This document shows, in pieces, positions 44,527 to 56,544 of a stretch of DNA of 64,000 nt. The notes below the pieces were generated by a model, which was not told the DNA's origin, did not search any database, and was given only the letters and a program-made list of their open reading frames with translations. This DNA is from Marsupella aquatica. Lineage: Eukaryota > Marchantiophyta. The DNA is taken from positions 15,624,001 to 15,688,000 of the forward strand of contig OZ316892.1 of assembly GCA_973895155.1 (NCBI GenBank), written 5' to 3'. Numbering within the stretch: position 1 is the stretch's first letter; each line of letters starts with the position of its first letter. A program made the translations under genes and the position numbers.

Positions 44527-45421
44527 CGCAAAAGCCTCTAAAAAAATGAACACAAGAAAATTATGAATCAAAATTCTGTGGGCGAGGAATGTTATTGATC
44601 CTAGCTAACAATTTCCAGACACCGTTATAATAAGACAAACACACCACCTGGCGGACAATCCTCCAACACCATAAATTATGTATTTTGTCGTTATATCAAC
44701 AACATTTACGATTACAAACAATGCTTTTTGGGGGCACCTTTATTTTTTGAAAATCTCAATTATTAAATAGTGTCTGGCGCTATTAAAAACAAACCAAAAT
44801 TCAAGGGCCACTAGAAGTCAATCCATGTTTAGCACTTGGCGCTAATATTGGGTTCATTCAGATTCTAATTGTTTATGAAGGTAAACTATAAAATATGAGT
44901 CTCAAAACGGTCTTAAAAGGCAATGGTTTTTGATAGCGTCGGGCGCTAGTTTTGGTATACCGACAGTATTTGAAAAATGTGTTTTAGTTTGTTGTTAACA
45001 ATGAAATTATGCCATATTCCCATATCTTAAGACCATATTGTGTTACCAATTGATGTGAAAATATAGTCCATTTAGCCTTTGGGTTTTGTGTTCATCAATA
45101 CATTGATCCTCTTAGGTATTGTCAAATAAAGAAATGACAAGTGTCAAATATCCAGGGCAAGAGTTGACTTTTGTTATTGTATATCTTACGCTCTGCACTC
45201 TGGATTCTATTTAGTTTCCCTGTGCAGTGGTTATTTGTACAAGAAAGGAGGTGTATGACGGGTTTGTGCCGTTTGCAGTACGGTACAAACAAAGCGGTTG
45301 TCAGTCATTTCTTTCCCCCTTGTGCGAGTGATGGACCCTGCCTTGTCCTCCTCTCAATGCTTTAGTGGAAACGGACAGAAAGAGGTCGTTCCTTTGCAAA
45401 AATCTGAGTGTTTTTTTTCAG

Positions 45422-47560
45422 GATCTGTGTATGGTCGTCGAGTGACCAGGTCCATTACTTCGCAAGCTCTTGAAACACAACCGCTATTACATTTCCAAAG
45501 AGCATGAGAGGGGAGATGGATGATCTTGATTTGTATGCTGTGGGGGACTACGGGGAAACGTTGCTTACTGTGTATGATGTGATCTCCAAACACATCATGT
45601 CCTTTGTAAAATATTTTTGAGGACACGACAAGGATCCCCCAAGGATTCCAATGTGTTGATTACTTCACATGGAAGTAGTGCAAACATTGCAGAAGGGAAA
45701 ACCTTTGATCAAGAAGTTGAAGGACTCTTTTCATAGCACGGGTTACAATTCTAAGATCAACATGTTGTTTTACGTCCAACCAATAGATTTGAATGGAGAT
45801 TCTAGATTTGTACGCCAGAGATTCGTGCTTCATGGGATCCAATTTTGGTTGTAAAGAATGAAAAGTTTGGGGCAGAATGTGCTGCCAATCCTGACTTACC
45901 ATCTTGCAAGATAAGATGTTTTCAGTATTTGATGGTAACCATTGATTGTACGCATGGTCCATCGTAACAAAGGAAAATCCTGATGATGTGAAATATCATC
46001 CTCACATACTCTGCACAATATTCAAGGAAGAAAAGGGGTCATTAATTGAGATTGAGGCAACAATGCAAATTGTCAACCAATAAGTGTCTCTCTCAACATA
46101 TGTATCTCTCTTCAATTACATTGTCTCTCCATTATAATTCCCATCCACTTAATTCCAATCTTTGGCAAAGTTTGACTAGCATTGGGTGCTACTGACTCAT
46201 TTATTTTTCTTCAGGCTTGGGCAGGCAGTGTAACCCTCTTGGATACTTGACGCAGGCCGAATTAACAGAATTCTATCAAATGATCTAGATTACTACAAGT
46301 CAAGCATCGATAGTGCCAATTTCAAGAAGTTTGGCCAGGTCATGCAGAAGACTCAGAAGGGATCGTGGTATACAAAGAAAATGCCTCAGGAAGCGCTTTT
46401 GTACATCTTGTGTGAAAATAAGATCAAGTCTTATTCTCGACAGTTTAAGATGGTTCTAGAGTTTGTTGCCGCTCAGGGTACACCTTGGTCTCTGGGAGAG
46501 ATTTCAAAAAGGCACGTTGCAATGATGAAGGAGGCAACCAATGATTGGGCAATAAAGGTTTCAAAAATAACTCCTTTGTTATGCCCCGCCTTTGAGGATT
46601 TATGCGTACGTGCGCCAAGATGTACCCCCTGACAGAGAAGAATAAACGAGAGAAGAAACCCGATGCGGTTGTTTGTACAATGGATCAAGCAAGATTGTTT
46701 ACAATCATGTCTATCCTCAACCCCAAGCTGAGGAGTATTCTTCTTGTTGCCCATTGTACACCAGAGCTGAGGAAATAGTTCTTTCATCCACAAAATGTTA
46801 GTGACGATCCCGTGAGGCAATGGTGCCATACCTGGCAAACTTGGAACAATGTGGAGGGAATCGCTATTGGTATGCTGCACACCTCCCTCTGGCAGGTCAA
46901 TGATCAATATAGTCCCCACCAATTGATTGAATGTAGGAGTGGGATTGTGACTCATTTGACTCGCTTATTGAAATAATCTTGAATGATTTTAAGAAATTTG
47001 GAGACACAGTGAAAGGCAAGTATTTGAATACAATGTGGCCTTCCAAGTATCCCAATAAGGTTGACTACATGCTGAAGAATCAAAAGAGGGCCAAACAATA
47101 TCTCTATCGTTTCTTCATGCACATGGAGATTGTGAAGCCAAATTACTTTTGGGCTTACCGAGTTGCTTTCCATAAGTGGATCATAGTTGCCGAACGAGAC
47201 ATTCTGGCTAAGGTGAATTCAATGTATCCTGCTAAAGGGTGTCTTCCGCTAAGAAAACTGTCGGAATGGGAGAGAATTCATTGTCCGTGGTATTTGGATA
47301 CTAACAGTTGGGACTCTCCGTTTGACAACACTGAGAAAGATGCATTCAATAAGCTCTCCAAATCTCAAGTCCCCCCCCCCCCAATTTGTGTCTGACATGA
47401 AGCAGGGAATCAAAGGCGATGTGAACCAATCAACGGCCGAATTGCAAATGGTATGCAAAACTATGGTTGTTCATGTTGATCAAAGTCACAAACCCAGAGC
47501 CAAGGCAAAAACCAAAGGCATCACGAAACAATTAGTGTCACTAACAATTAGTGTCACACA
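45422..47560 (+). pseudogene. ParB/methyltransferase-like gene, copy C (5' and middle)
   Basis: The exon after TTTTTTTTCAG (45419-45421) encodes SVYGRRVTRSI. MDDLDLYAVGDYGETLL follows, then MEVVQTLQKGKPLIKKLKDS ... GYNSKINMLFYVQP (45668-45780), SWDPILVV and VFDGNH-stop-LYAWSIV (near 45940), where the stop TGA replaces an arginine codon. After the conserved intron (about 46084-46213, acceptor TTCTTCAG before GCTTGGGCAGG) come SWYTKKMPQEALLYIL, PELRK and a block 46979-47380 matching D (NDFKKFGDTVKGKYLNTMW, CPWYLDTNSWDSPFD). The methyltransferase-like half is not found; the gene is cut off near the TIR-like repeat at 47.53 kb. Confidence 0.6.
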
Positions 47561-48665
47561 CACTAATTAGAGGTATCCCTTGATTTTCAGCCAACTGACA
47601 CTATTTACCGTCACCTTCAATTTTGAAAAAAAAAAATTTAAAAATATTGATAATTAGAGATAACAATATAATTGGTGGTAACCCTAAACTAGACTCACTC
47701 CAAAGTTATCCAGACTTTCAATGACATCTCTGTGTGCCTATGTTTTTAGAAGATTTCCTTTGTATTTTAGCTGGTCAGTCTTTGTGAAAGGAGAGTAATA
47801 GAGCGATAACATGGCGGGATATGGATCGCCCATCATAGTTGGATTTGCTAGAGTAAGGGAAAGAGAATCAAGATTATGTCAACATGTCACTGGTAATTAA
47901 TCTGCGTCTCCTTTGGCTTTTCCTTGCGGCAAGACCCACAAAATGTTTTTAAGTGTATCGAAAGAGTCTGTTCTTTTCTTGAAGCAACTTGTGAAATGTT
48001 CGTTCTGTACTTTACGTCTCATTATGATCAACTTACACCTGAGCTTCAAAATATCATAGTATAGTATCGAGTGAATTTTGAAGGGAGTCGAGTTGACCTT
48101 GATATTCATGCTACTGTTGAAGTGGCTCCTGAAGTTGGTGAACCAGGTGAAGAGCCAGCTCAACCCACTTCTCTTGGGGCTGTATGCTGTCTTGCAAGGA
48201 TGAGACACAGGGGACAGGTTGAAAGAGAGTGAACAGGATATTAGTTTGTAGCTTATGTGAGACAACATATGTTATTCATAATTGATAGAAGTGAATCAAA
48301 CATATCTTGCTTGCTCAATGTGGTTGAGTACCTCAAACTATAATTTTGTGCTATGTGAAAAGAGTTATAAATGTCTGAAGTTTGCTCAATGTTCAGTAGT
48401 ATATGGAAAGAGTTATAAGTTTCTGAAGTTTGCTCAGTAGTAAATTTTGTAAAGTGTAATCAAATATTGTGCACATTTTTCATTTTTTTAAAAGCAAATT
48501 TTGACTATAGTCTATTCTATTTTTTAACTTAAGTGTACATGTGACACTATTTGACTTGTGACCACAATTAGTGTCATACCATATTAGTGTCACACACCCT
48601 AATTACCGTCACTTACCTCAAATATAACCTCACAGTAATTAGAGTGTGTGAGACTAAATACTGTA
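47527..48665. mobile_element. Possible TIR element with TTAGTGTCACAC ends
   Basis: ATTAGTGTCACACACACTAATTA near 47545 and, in inverted order, TAATTAGAGTGTGTGAGACTAAATA near 48635 suggest terminal inverted repeats about 1.1 kb apart. Further TTAGTGTCA copies lie at 48567 and 48585. The interior holds a broken frame at 47.9-48.2 kb (EVGEPGEEPAQPTSL) of unknown origin. No target duplication was established. Confidence 0.4.
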
Positions 48666-51219
48666 AAGAGTGTAGTTTGTCAACACATTCCGCAAAAAAA
48701 CCTATATTTTTCACCTCTTTTGTCTCCAGATATTGGTTAGCACCAACTGAAGCGCTACTCTATCTCTCTTCCTATTGGTTCCTTTTTTAAAGTGAATTGT
48801 TTGTTCAGCACCTGGCACTATTATTGAAAAATGACTGTATTCCTTTAGGTGGGAGAAAGTCAGACGTTGCATGTGGTATACCCGTTAGCGATAATCTTCT
48901 AAATAGGAGACATTTTTAATTTTTTTGGATGGAAGTTAGAAACTTTGAGGTTGTAAGCAGGATAATTAGCCATAAAGAGCATTAAGTGAGTAGGGAAGAG
49001 GAACGGCCTTTACCAAGAAATGAGCGCTTCAACCTGGTGACCGGTAGCAGTAAGAGCGCGAGAAAGAATGAGTACTGGCGGAGGAGCTATGCAGGTCGAG
49101 GAAGAAAACCGAAGGCTTAGGACAATTGTTGAAGCTGTAATGTGACACCACTGATTGAAGACAGGGCGCTGCGAGTAAAACAGGGATAATTTTTGGGCAG
49201 AAGTGTCAACTCATAAGAGGCGCCCTCTGTTAGTAGTTCTTAAGACAGCACTATTTACTTACTCAGAGCACCTTTAGTAAGTTTACTAAGTAGATGTTCA
49301 CTATTGTTTTACCGACAGCGCTACTAGTTGATTTTCCACCATAGTAAGAAGTCTCTTTTCTAGTTAGCAGCACTCAGTACTCTACTACTTTTCATACTAG
49401 TTAAAACTACAGTATGTAGTTTAGTTTAGATCAGCCTTTCTAGATCTCATTTTAGTTACTTTTCTTTCTAGATTCTAGGGAACACTTTCTCTGCCTTGAC
49501 TTTGATGATACTTAAGCCCTTGTTTTTCCTCATTTCGGGTGAGAAGGACTAAATTGGAAGCCTGGCTGTAGATGCAAGACTCCCGGTCGCTCCCTTTGTT
49601 TGTGATCTATTCAGTTGTAGAGATTGCAAATGAAGTAAATGTTTGTGTTGAGGAATTTGTTTTGAAAGATTCCTCGATAAACAAGTGTATGTTCAACTTC
49701 TGGAAATCAAGATGAATTTTATGATTGATTGCTTACAGTGATGAGAATCATTCAAAATTCAAAGATGAATGTTTATAGGAAAGTGTCAAATCTATCATTG
49801 AGGGACAAGAGTACCATTATTATGCCCTGGACTTTTGCATTAGTGTTTTGTCTATGCCATACTTGATGCCTAGCCAAACCGTGTTGCCATCATTTTAATG
49901 CAAAGCTCGGCAATTATAATCTGAAATTTACCTTGAAAACGGTAGAGATTATATCTTTCCTGTGATCTTCTCATGACAAGAGCGAGATTTTGAAAGAGAA
50001 GAATATAGGAGAATGGGTTGAGTAAGACCCTAATCTTTGTTGAAGGAAGGGCAATGCCATTCATATTCCTTGAATTCTTCCTTATGTAAATCCACCTTCA
50101 ATCATGATTCCAGAATTAGTTGTTATTGGTTGATTTTATTCTGTGTTTGATCGGTTGAAAATAGAGAAATTTGAGAGGTCAGCTTATATCTCTTCATTAA
50201 CACTATTTCCTTCAATAGCTTCCACTTTGTTCTTTACGGGATCGACTTTGGGTTATCTTTGGCTTTAAACCTTGTGTTTTATTTATAGACTGGATATATT
50301 TAGCCGGATTTCTATCAAGGGAAAGGTACCGAAGGATCCCAGATTTAAGTTATCAATTACCAAAGATCCTTCGATCACAAACTTAATTGGGCTTCCAACT
50401 TTGAAGACATATACATGGTCCGGAATTGCAATTAGTTGGGAATGTCAGAATCAAGCAACCATTATGCACGACAAGACTGGGGAACAAAAGATACTGAAAA
50501 CATGAATTCGTAACAAGTGTAGTGTACTAAGCATAGACCAGTGTCTGGGGCAGCCTCGTCTTGCGTCCACAAAGTTGATTAATGCACGTCCTCTTCACTA
50601 AAGATTAGTTCCCTAGAGTGTCTCGACCTGACTCCTCGTTAGCCAGGCCAAATTTAGTTACTGCACACGAACATGTTCAAATACGCATTGCCGGAGCCTA
50701 GTCTAATGCCAACATCAAATTCCCAAGTCGACAATCGAGTACTTTTTCGTGAAATCTGTCTGAAGTGACTCTGCAAAAATCTTTCAAATAATACAATCTA
50801 AGTGGGAGCATATCTTTCAATCAATACTTATCTTTCCACCTTGCATTCAAGACCAATCCAATTACTTCGCACAGATGAATCTTCGTTTTTACTTTTCTAA
50901 AGGTGCAGCCCAAAGGTACCAATTTCACCCAGGACGTGACGTGGTTCACAGACAATACCTAAACCCCTGAAAGACGTACCAACTATATAACATGATTTCA
51001 TCAACAAATTAAGTATCACAATTTCGGGTGTAGTTTACATCTACAACATTTTTTAAAACAACCCGGGTGAACATACTTGCCGAGTGCCAATTTTAACAAT
51101 CGTTTTGTAAACTGTGGCAACAACGCCTTGCATTAATATGACCGAAAGACCAACAGCAGTTGTGAGCCCTGAACCACCGCCGCATAGTGTGAGTCAAAAG
51201 AAAGAAGAATTGTAACAAT
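48666..51219. other. AT-rich stretch without a recognisable gene
   Basis: No homologue of other window genes and no convincing open frame. One weak family A palindrome lies at about 48806. It probably includes the 3' flank of the host gene at its right edge. Confidence 0.5.
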
Positions 51220-52212
51220 TCAAGGCTCGAGTATCTCCAAAGGGATAGGGTCCTTCAGTGGCATATACTCTCCCAAATATCCGTCCAAATGATCAGACAG
51301 AGCATATCTGTCAACACTCTCGTGGTGATAGGCCTTGCACACGAAGTAAAGAACGCTTTGCACGATGATTCCCATCAACCACAGCCCGGAAAAGATGGAT
51401 ATGAGAAACCCGGCATATAGTGTTCGCCACCAGATACTACCTGAAGAGTGCACGACCTCAACTTGGAACAACAAAGATATGATGAAATTTGGAAGAGCAT
51501 AAATGATTGCTAAAACGCTTGCCTCTAGCCGCTTTCCTCTGAGCAGTTGCAAGCTCTTCCTTACAGCACCGAGTCCATACGTTTCTTCGAGCACTGACAC
51601 GACACTGGCCATATCCCAAATCATTTTCAGCCAAACGACTACAACCAGGAATCCGATGACGAGCACTACTCCAACTAAAAAAGTCAGAACGCCGAGAACT
51701 GGAGCAAGAGTGACCAGGACGACGATCGCTATGACGAAAGCCAACTGATAAGCGAACAATATCAAGTACGCCCACAGCAACGTCACCATCAGACGCTTCC
51801 AGACCCTAGGGACAACACTGAGTACCTTGGAATAGGAAACGCCCTTGCCAGTGTAGATGCACGCAACGCTGTAAACAATAGCAGCGAACGCGAGCAGAGA
51901 GAATGCCAAAACAAAGAGCAAGTAACATACTCCCAATACGAAATATCCCACCGACTCTCCATCTACTTGATGCCTCAGCTTTTCCCCCGCAGGCGTACCC
52001 GCTTCCGCTTCCATAACATCCTTCTGCTTTACGATCTTATCTAACAGGGGATCCGACACCAGGTGGTGCGCAAGAACCACAAAACAGAAAGGCAGCACCA
52101 GTGTCGTTGTCAGCGACGCCAGGAGCCTTCCATATGACCTCATCAGCTTAAAAGCTTCTGTGATCACTCCGACCACCCCTAAATGTTGCATCTCCTCCGG
52201 TTCCTTGTCCAT
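51220..52212 (-). CDS. Multi-pass membrane protein, intact single-exon host gene
   Basis: A 330-residue frame from ATG 52212 to TGA or equivalent at 51220, uninterrupted. The N-terminus MDKEPEEMQHLGVVGVITEA is followed by several hydrophobic segments (about residues 28-50, 100-128, 155-205, 225-250, 270-295). The block IVYSVACIYTGKGVSY followed by VVPRVWKRLMVT is characteristic of an Arabidopsis family of small membrane proteins of unknown function (members such as At4g19950 and At1g31130). Length agrees with that family. There is no signal of a transposon: composition and intact frame differ from the neighbours. The molecular role is not established. The upstream 500 bp shows no obvious core promoter. 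Confidence 0.85.
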   Translation of the reverse strand: MDKEPEEMQHLGVVGVITEAFKLMRSYGRLLASLTTTLVLPFCFVVLAHHLVSDPLLDKIVKQKDVMEAEAGTPAGEKLRHQVDGESVGYFVLGVCYLLFVLAFSLLAFAAIVYSVACIYTGKGVSYSKVLSVVPRVWKRLMVTLLWAYLILFAYQLAFVIAIVVLVTLAPVLGVLTFLVGVVLVIGFLVVVVWLKMIWDMASVVSVLEETYGLGAVRKSLQLLRGKRLEASVLAIIYALPNFIISLLFQVEVVHSSGSIWWRTLYAGFLISIFSGLWLMGIIVQSVLYFVCKAYHHESVDRYALSDHLDGYLGEYMPLKDPIPLEILEP

Positions 52213-54213
52213 CTCTACTCTTGACGTTGCAGCGACTACGCTCGAACAATTGATCCAGTTGATCGGATACTTGTATCTCTCTCTGACTTTCTGGCTCGAT
52301 CGACGGGAACCCTGTCAAAGCTGCTCCTCTGTAGAATTCTTCTTCGTTCCAAAACCCTAACTGAGTTCGCGATCGCGCTTGACCCCTGATACTTACTCTG
52401 CACGGACCTCTGATATCAACATGGGCACTTTCCTCAGTCGACTTCCGATTTTTGCTTCGCAATCTCGACTCTGATTACCACTTGGCAACAACGGGATCTC
52501 ACGCGGCCTCTGGTCTACACTTGGCATGGACTGAATCACACTCGACCTCTGATTCCTCCTAGGCACTAAGGGCATACGGGTCACATTCGACTCTGCACTC
52601 GTCCCTCTCGACCACAAGTCCTGGCTTCAGAGAGACATCCAGAACGCAATACTGCACACTATATCACAATATGTGCTTTAATAGTTCAGATGGACCCCGC
52701 AAATGGAAGACAATTGGTAAGCTTTTGACCTTACGTACTTCCGGGCTAAAGATAAGGAGAACGCAGGCTCTGTGAAGTTGACGTGCTATGTGGGATGATT
52801 ATAGTTACTATATTTATGTTTATCTATTTCTATAATTATTTCAATGCTATATAAGAAAACTATTTTTTACTGAGTCAACCCCCATAGTGAATCTTATACA
52901 AAATTACCCCCAATCTATTTTATTTAGTACTACTCCCAAGCCAGTGCATTGTCAAAACTAAGAAAAAAGATGTCAAAGGTGAAAACAAGATGTTGAGGTG
53001 AGAAAATGATGCTGAGGTGAGAAAAAAGATACCTAATAGAAAAAAGGTGTCAATGTGAGATAAAGATGTGAAGTGAAAAGTAGATGTTGAGATGAGAAAA
53101 TGATGTTAATTAGTTCACTTGAAGAAAATATGTCAAGGAGATAAAAAATGTCAAAATGAGAAAAATATGTCAAGGCGATGCAAAGAAATTGCAGGCTTTG
53201 GGAGGTAATTGTTGAGGCATGCATGTTATGTATCACCCCTACTATATAGTCATTGTGGTCGTGCCCAACACCCATGCGTTGCACACAAGATGTCATTGCA
53301 TAAACAATGTTATTGTAAAACAAAAGTCATTGCATAAAAGATGTCCATGTCAGAAAATGGTGTGGCCCAACTTGGGAAGAAATAATCCATTGGGGCAAAA
53401 ATTTAAGGGGTCCATATGTAGAAACATGGGAATAAATGGTTTAGGATGGGATTCCATCCAATTTCTACCTCAAAAATTTCACCATTAAGAAAACAAAATA
53501 GAACAAGCTCAATTGTACAAAAATTTAAAAATTGTTCCCCCAAACGGATATTGATGTATAAGTAACAATTGCACCCGAGTCTTGGGGTATTGAATCTTGA
53601 TGGCAGTGGTCAGTGAATAATACCAACAATCATGACTAATTACTGCATGTCAAACTATTGTTGTAAACAAAGTCTTATGGGCTGAAACTTTTTAAACATA
53701 AGATTTTTATAGGGTTTGTATTTAGGTAGCCCGTAACTCCTTACATCCTGGCCACAAAACAATTTTATGGCGTTACGGTTTTGACACTCCCTATTAATTA
53801 GTTTTGAACAAAAACAAAAAGACAAACTGGGAGATAGCATACAAAAAAATACATGGAACAAAAGCAAAAAAAAACAGACACAAAAGACAGATTGGGAGAA
53901 AGGCAATCTATAATACAGGAATTAAAGTGGACGGTATCAATAAATTTAGATTTTGTCTAATCTAAGGTCTAGAAAAAAAGACTTTTAAAAAGAAATGGTT
54001 GGAGTTAAATCCCACCAATGCTACTTTCATAAGCAGGCAATGTACACAAAAGGGCAGGTTCCCTTGTTATAGTGTGTGATATACTAATCCCTAGAGCTGC
54101 TAGTCTAACCCACCTTGCGCCTTTCTTTGGCTGGCCATGCCATTGCATCACCCGTGAGCTGCAATGCCCCCTGACAAGCCGGACTGGTCCTGATGGGCCC
54201 ATCTTCTTTTGAA
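52213..54213. other. Intergenic, with degenerate short tandem repeats
   Basis: Between about 52965 and 53180 a purine-rich unit near GATGTTGAGGTGAGAAAA recurs about ten times in imperfect form. No gene is recognised in the rest. Confidence 0.55.
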
Positions 54214-54214
54214 T

Positions 54215-55015
54215 AAACAGCTTTTTACTATCCTGTCCCCCAAACTGAGCTAAATTACTAACCTACCCCCAAAATTATTTTAATTGCTAGGTTGCCCCCC
54301 ATATTGTATATATGGGTTACATTAACCGTTTCACTAGTTAGCCCAGGGTGATTTCTCATTGGTGGACTAACATGTTGCGAGACACTATTGGCTCCGCCTT
54401 ACCCTGGCCGAGCTTACCCTCACCCAGCTAGCTCTTTCCCATTTTTTGAACAAGCCTTGCACCAACCAGGGCTGGCCCCTCCCCCTCGCAAGTTTCAATC
54501 TCAACTTGAATCCAACCCTGACAATCGACCTGGCTGGCTGGGTGCTACAATTTTCCCTTCAAAAACAGGGTCCCACGCTCCATAGGGGCCTACGATCCTT
54601 TGGTCCCGATGATCCACCCACTCCCATTTTTCTGAAGGAAAGAGGCCCCAATAGTATACATATTTTCCATTTGAAAACAACCCACATTTGGGCCTACCGC
54701 TTGATTTGAGCTGGGTCATCAGGATCTAGAACTTGAGAGGGGGACACGCCAGCCCTATTTGGTGCAGGCTCATTCAAAAAATGGGGAAAGAGATATAGTA
54801 GCCTAGTGAGGGTAACTCGGCCAGCATAAGGCAGAGCCAATAGTGCCTAGCAACGTGTTAGTCCACCAATGAGAGATCACCCTGGGTTAACTAAAACTGT
54901 TAATGTAACCCATTTATACAATATGGGGGGGGGGGCAACCTAGCAATTAAAATAATTTTGGGGGTAGGTTAATAATTTAGCTCAGTTTGGGGGACAGGTT
55001 AGTAAAAAGCTGTTT
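54215..55015. mobile_element. Foldback element with about 285-bp inverted arms
   Basis: The left arm (54215 to about 54500) starts AAACAGCTTTTTACTA. The right arm (about 54728-55015) ends with its reverse complement TAGTAAAAAGCTGTTT. The arms match through CCTGTCCCCCAAACTGAGC, ACCTACCCCCAAAATTATTT and on to TTTCCC...TTTTTTGAA. A loop of about 230 bp is non-coding. TTGAA occurs at both outer edges but overlaps the arms, so the target duplication is uncertain. Confidence 0.8.
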
Positions 55016-55465
55016 GAACAAAATGACGACACTCCTCTTGGCTGTCATCAATGTTGCATCCTTCAGTCTTGACTGCCCTTTCACTCCTTTCCATAACAAT
55101 ATTGTCAAGGCAGCTAAATCCTATGCATTAATTTTGTTTGTCGTTGTAGCACTTAACCAAAGTTATGATCAAACGAGTCAGTGATAGCTGATGTGATACA
55201 AGTCTTCCAACCATAGGCTTGCTTGAAGAAACAACAATACAAGTCCGGAAGGTTATCAATCACTGATGAAGAAGCTATAGAAGTTGGAAATCAATATCAT
55301 GTAGCCAAGCCTTGGCTGTCAGCAACAACAAGGTAGAGCTGTTAGGAATTTACTTGAGTTCCCAACTTTAGTTACTTTGGTTTACTAGGGTTAGTCAACC
55401 CTTGGTTTGATTAGGATAAGATCCACTTAGTTTAGCCCACACATCTCAGCCCCCTAGGGAGGTAT
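55016..55465. other. Short intergenic stretch
   Basis: No gene or repeat recognised between the foldback element and the solo LTR. Confidence 0.5.
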
Positions 55466-56544
55466 AGGTTTGTCACGTTGAAAGCTTTGTCCTTAATCGA
55501 ATTTTGGCTTAGGTGGCCATAAACTCCGTCGTTAGTATTGAGGTTCGGGCAAGGAGGGATGTGCATACGGTACCGCATTCCACTAACTTGACACTAAATG
55601 TGCCAAATTCTATTATTACCCGTATCATAGGTATCGTTTGTGTTTCGCCGCCAAAACGTACCTCAAGTCAATAGCTAGATCAACCTCGGTTTAAGGACTT
55701 CTAAGCCTTTGTGCTGTCCACCTTTGATCCGAATCCAATAATGCGGGTAGCTAACCTGGGCCCAAAACTGCTATCTGCAGCCTACACCCCGTGAACGGCT
55801 CGTATAGCGCATTCGGCCCAACATTCTCTATCCGCACACAAGATGTACAATTGTCTCAGTATTCACAACATACACGCTTGATTCACACAAAGGAAATATT
55901 GGGGGAAAAGACTTTACATCAGAATCCGTTATGCACATACACAAGGTTGACTTGACTTCTTCTGAATACTCAAGCCAAAGGCAAAGAGGTGTACACTACA
56001 ACAGAGCCCGGATCCGCACTCGCACAGCAAGCTTAGTCGTACCCTCAATCCTTGGAACTCTTATTCAAGAAGGCCGGGACTCCCCGCACATCCTGTGGAC
56101 ACCCGGTTCTGAACCTAAAATCCCCCCCCCCCGCTGCCTCTACTGGGGGTGCACTAAATACTAACTAAGACCCGTGGCCAGGAGTGGGCACATGCTCAAA
56201 TTCTAACCTATGCTAATCCTAGCTAAACGCCAGTCCGCTAAAATGGCTTGTCGTTACCCTAAGATACTACGCTAAAAGGTTGTCGGCGCCGCTCTAACTA
56301 GTTTTGGCTCTCGTCGGTAGTGTCCTACTCCTACGGCTAAACCTACGCTACTCCAAACTATCGGTGCCTCTTAATGTCTGGCTCGCTTATTAGATCCGCC
56401 CAAGTGGGACTTGGATCGGCCATCCCGTTGCCTTCTCAGTCGGTCGACGTATTGCTTGAGGATTTGGACCTGGTCCATGAGAGAATCATTTTCTCTCTTC
56501 ATCGCGTCTGTCTCCTCCACGGCTTCCTGGCATGCCTCTTCCAA

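Larger units (their letters stand above)
37396..48822. repeat. Dispersed palindrome family A, right cluster
   Basis: Copies of the TAGCGCC-GGCGCTA type at 37396, 37527, 37633, 37736, 39133, 39969, 41674, 41731, 41834, 43557, 44768, 44830, 44934, 46176 and about 48806 (start positions), plus weaker ones. Three lie in the T2 intron (41634-41930), one in the conserved intron of copy C, and most others between divergent genes. They are absent from recognisable conserved coding blocks. Confidence 0.8.

Noticed and set aside
47897-48268. Coding gene at 47.9-48.3 kb
   Set aside because: Short broken frames in both directions, no recognisable domain, no homologous copy in the window.
54209-55018. 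TTGAA as target duplication of the foldback element
   Set aside because: It overlaps the inverted arms, making the termini asymmetric; not firm enough to call.
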